From Nymphaea colorata (taxonomy: Eukaryota > Streptophyta > Magnoliopsida > Nymphaeales > Nymphaeaceae), in the NCBI RefSeq assembly GCF_008831285.2, contig NC_045142.1, positions 2,299,001-2,363,000 of the forward strand: a stretch of 64,000 nucleotides of DNA, given 5' to 3'. Position 1 is the stretch's first letter. Each line of letters opens with the position of its first letter. The notes beneath the pieces were generated by a model. That model was not told where the DNA came from. It saw nothing but the letters and a program-made list of their open reading frames with translations, and made no database searches. The position numbers and the translations under genes are program-made. Below, piece by piece: positions 60,701 through 64,000 of this stretch.

Positions 60701-63700
60701 GATGCAGTTGAAATAAATGACTGACTAATAGACACAACCAATGCATGGCCAACTTGATGCATTGGTATAATGGTCAGTTTTAGGAGTTGGTTTGTGATCA
60801 TTTCGTTATGAGTGCAAAAGACGCGATGAAACCTCTTCCACAAGAGAGTAAACAGTCCCGTGAGACTGGGAACTGCTAAAGGATCTTGATGAAGCAACGT
60901 CACGTTCATCAAGTTAGAAATATCAATTGGAATAAACAACTAACAGATTGATGCATGGCCAACTTGATGCATGGTGTAATTCTCAGTTTTAGGATGTTAT
61001 GTGTGATCGTGTCATTATGAGCGCAGAAGATACGATGAACCTCGTCCAACAAGGGGGTTTAATAGTCCCGTGAGACTGGGGTCTGCTAAAGATCTTGATG
61101 AAACAACGTCCACTCCATCAAGTTAAAATTGTCAATTAGATGCAGTTGAAATAATGACTGACTAATAGACACAACCAATGCATGGCCAACTTGATGCATT
61201 GGTATAATGGTCAGTTTTAGGAGTTGGTTTGTGATCATTTCGTTATGAGTGCAAAAGACGCGATGAAACCTCTTCCACAAGAGAGTAAACAGTCCCGTGA
61301 GACCTGGGAACTGCTAAAGGATCTTGATGAAGCAACGTCACGTTCATCAAGTTAGAAATATCAATTGGAATAAACAACTAACAGATTGATGCATGCCAAC
61401 TTGATGCATGGTGTAATTCTCAGTTTTAGGATGTTATGTGTGATCGTGTCATTATGAGCGCAGAAGATACGATAACCTCGTCCAACAAGGGGGTTTAATA
61501 GTCCCTGAGACCTGGGGTCTGCTTAAGATCTTGATGAAACAACGTCCACTCCATCAAGTTAAAATTGTCAATTAGATGCAGTTGAAATAAATGACTGACT
61601 AATAGACACAACCAATGCATGGCCAACTTGATGCATTGCTATAATGGTCAGTTTTAGGAGTTGGTTTGTGATCATTTCGTTATGAGTGCAAAATACGCGA
61701 TGAAACCTCTTCCACAAGAGAGTAAACAGTCCCGTGAGACCTGGGAACTGCTAAAGGATCTTGATGAAGCACGTCACGTTCAGCAAGTTAGAAAATATCT
61801 ATTGGAATAAACAACTAACAGATTGATGCATGGCCAACTTGATGCATGGTGTAATTCTCAGTTTTAGGATGTTATGTGTGATCGTGTCATTATGAGCGCA
61901 GAAGATACGATGAACCTGTCCAACAGGGGGTTTAATAGTCCCGTGAGACCTGGGTACTCTCAAAGCTCTTGATGAAACAACGTCCACTCCATCAAGTTAA
62001 ATTGTCAATTAGATGCAGTTGAAATAAATGACTGACTGATAGACACAACCAATGCATGGCCAACTTGATGCATTGGTATAATGGTCAGTTTTAGGAGTTG
62101 GTTTGTGATCATTTCGTTATGAGTGCAAAAGAGGCGATGAAACCTCTTCACAAGAGAGTAAACAGTCCCGTGAGACCTGGGAACTGCTAAAGGATCTTGA
62201 TGAAGCAACGTCACGTTCATCAAGTTAGAAATATCAATTGGAATAAACAACTAACAGATTGATGCATGCCAACTTGATGCATGGTGTAATTCTCAGTTTT
62301 AGGATGTTATGTGTGATCGTGTCATTATGAGCGCAGAAGATACGATGAACCTCGTCCAACAAGGGGGTTTAATAGTCCCGTGAGACCTGGGGTCTGCTTA
62401 AAGATCTTGATGAAACAACGTCCACTCCATCAAGTTAAAATTGTCAATTAGATGCAGTTGAAATAAATGACTGACTAATAGACACAACCAATGCATGGCC
62501 AACTTGATGCATTGGTATAATGGTCAGTTTTAGGAGTTGGTTTGTGATCATTTCGTTATGAGTGCAAAAGACGCGATGAAACCTCTTCCACAAGAGAGTA
62601 AACAGTCCCGTGAGACCTGGGAACTGCTAAAGGATCTTGATGAAGCAACGTCACGTTCATCAAGTTAGAAATATCAATTGGAATAAACAACTAACAGATT
62701 GATGCATGCCAACTTGATGCATGGTGTAATTCTCAGTTTTAGGATGTTATGTGTGATCGTGTCATTATGAGCGCAGAAGATACGATGAACCTCGTCCAAC
62801 AAGGGGGTTTAATAGTCCCGTGAGACCTGGGGTCTGCTTAAAGATCTTGATGAAACAACGTCCACTCCATCAAGTTAAAATTGTCAATTAGATGCAGTTG
62901 AAATAATGACTGACTAATAGACACAACCAATGCATGGCCAACTTGATGCATTGGTATAATGGTCAGTTTTAGGAGTTGGTTTGTGATCATTTCGTTATGA
63001 GTGCAAAAGAGCGATGAAACCTCTTCCACAAGAGAGTAAACAGTCCCGTGAGACCTGGGAACTGCTAAAGGATCTTGATGAAGCAACGTCACGTTCATCA
63101 AGTTAGAAATATCAATTGGAATAAACAACTAACAGATTGATGCATGCCAACTTGATGCATGGTGTAATTCTCAGTTTTAGGATGTTATGTGTGATCGTGT
63201 CATTATGAGCGCAGAAGATACGATGAACCTCGTCCAACAAGGGGGTTTAATAGTCCCGTGAGACCTGGGGTCTGCTTAAAGATCTTGATGAAACAACGTC
63301 CACTCCATCAAGTTAAAATTGTCAATTAGATGCAGTTGAAATAAATGACTGACTAATAGACACAACCAATGCATGGCCAACTTGATGCATTGGTATAATG
63401 GTCAGTTTTAGGAGTTGGTTTGTGATCATTTCGTTATGAGTGCAAAAACGCGATGAAACCTCTTCCACAAGAGAGTAAACAGTCCCGTGAGACCTGGGAA
63501 CTGCTAAAGGATCTTGATGAAGCAACGTCACGTTCATCAAGTTAGAAAATATCTATTGGAATAAACAACTAACAGATTGATGCATGGCCAACTTGATGCA
63601 TGGTGTAATTCTCAGTTTTAGGATGTTATGTGTGATCGTGTCATTATGAGCGCAGAAGATACGATGAACCTCGTCCAACAGGGGGTTTAATAGTCCCGTG

Positions 63701-64000
63701 AGACCTGGGTCTGCTCAAAGATCTTGATGAAACAACGTCCACTCCATCAAGTTAAATTGTCAATTAGATGCAGTTGAAATAAATGACTGACTGATAGACA
63801 CAACCAATGCATGGCCAACTTGATGCATTGGTATAATGGTCAGTTTTAGGAGTTGGTTTGTGATCATTTCGTTATGAGTGCAAAAGAGCGATGAAACCTC
63901 TTCCACAAGAGAGTAAACAGTCCCGTGAGACCTGGGAACTGCTAAAGGATCTTGATGAAGCAACGTCACGTTCATCAAGTTAGAAATATCATTGGAATAA
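51727..64000 (+). repeat. satellite DNA array, 441-bp higher-order unit (211 + 230 bp monomers)
   Basis: Two related monomers alternate: A (about 211 bp, with GCATTGGTATAATGGTCAG and CCACAAGAGAGTAAA) and B (about 230 bp, with GCATGGTGTAATTCTCAG and CCAACAAGGGGGTTTAATAG). Both share GTCCCGTGAGACCTGGG and CATCAAGTTA. Measured A-to-A spacing is 441 bp through most of the array (for example 52,412, 52,853, 53,294, 53,735, 54,176, 54,617), with 27 A monomers in the regular part. The first monomers (51,727-52,412) are more diverged and irregularly spaced, as expected at an array edge. The array continues past the window end. The scale suits a centromeric, pericentromeric or subtelomeric satellite; which one cannot be told here. 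Confidence 0.96.
51735..51899 (+). pseudogene. open 54-codon frame in the edge monomer of the satellite
   Basis: The outermost satellite monomer reads open from ATG 51,735 to TGA 51,897-51,899. Its product looks protein-like (FYEVMCDLLVMGAKDAMN, CRETWKLIKELDEAIS). The same frame is kept in many A-type monomers except for one TAG or TAA at the Tyr10 codon; the monomer at 54,180 keeps it open as Cys for 63 codons. No known family is recognised. It may be the relic of a coding fragment that seeded the satellite, or a chance frame. Confidence 0.35.

Noticed and set aside
55404-63978. Repeated 62-96-codon minus-strand frames in the satellite
   Set aside because: They recur with the satellite period and are ended or changed by single-base indels; they reflect the repeat, not genes.
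51727-64000. CRISPR-like regularly spaced repeats
   Set aside because: The 211/230-bp units are contiguous satellite monomers without unique spacers, in a plant nuclear sequence.

Overview
The window is nuclear DNA from a flowering plant. It carries intron-split plant genes with GT..AG splice sites, a Ty1/copia retrotransposon primed by initiator Met tRNA, MITE-like elements, AT-rich intergenic DNA and a long satellite array. The species cannot be fixed from the sequence. The first 51.6 kb is sparse euchromatin-like DNA; the last 12.3 kb is satellite.

Layout. 1-1085 (minus): first coding exon of a BEL1-like homeodomain transcription factor, cut by the window start. About 1.1-13.1 kb: its leader and promoter, then intergenic DNA with a GC-rich, ACGT-core-rich island (5.4-6.3 kb), a MITE (9.7-10.1 kb) and a hAT-type MITE with an 8-bp target duplication (12.25-12.74 kb). 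13,162-18,661: an intact, apparently very young Ty1/copia element with 381-bp LTRs in which I see no difference, an AATCA target duplication and one uninterrupted 1404-residue Gag-Pol frame. 18.7-27.3 kb: intergenic DNA with an old copia remnant lying between two diverged copies of a roughly 520-bp repeat. 27,345-28,970 (minus): an intronless secreted glyoxal/galactose oxidase-like gene. 33,032-43,961 (minus): a complete 10-exon HOS1 gene of 982 codons (RING E3 ligase with an ELYS-like region); its introns hold several young tandem duplications and an 84-bp minisatellite. 47.9-49.0 kb (minus): a decayed L-type lectin receptor kinase (clade VIII-like) pseudogene. 51.73-64.0 kb: a satellite built from alternating ~211- and ~230-bp monomers forming a 441-bp higher-order unit, at least 27 units, running off the window end.

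The functional genes (BEL1-like factor, GLOX-like oxidase, HOS1) are separate transcription units, all on the minus strand, with no sign of a shared pathway. The most unusual parts are the satellite, whose edge monomer still holds a 54-codon open frame and abuts a CACTA-like transposon terminus, and the intact copia element. Exon boundaries were set by reading splice sites and by recalled family similarity; no database search was run.
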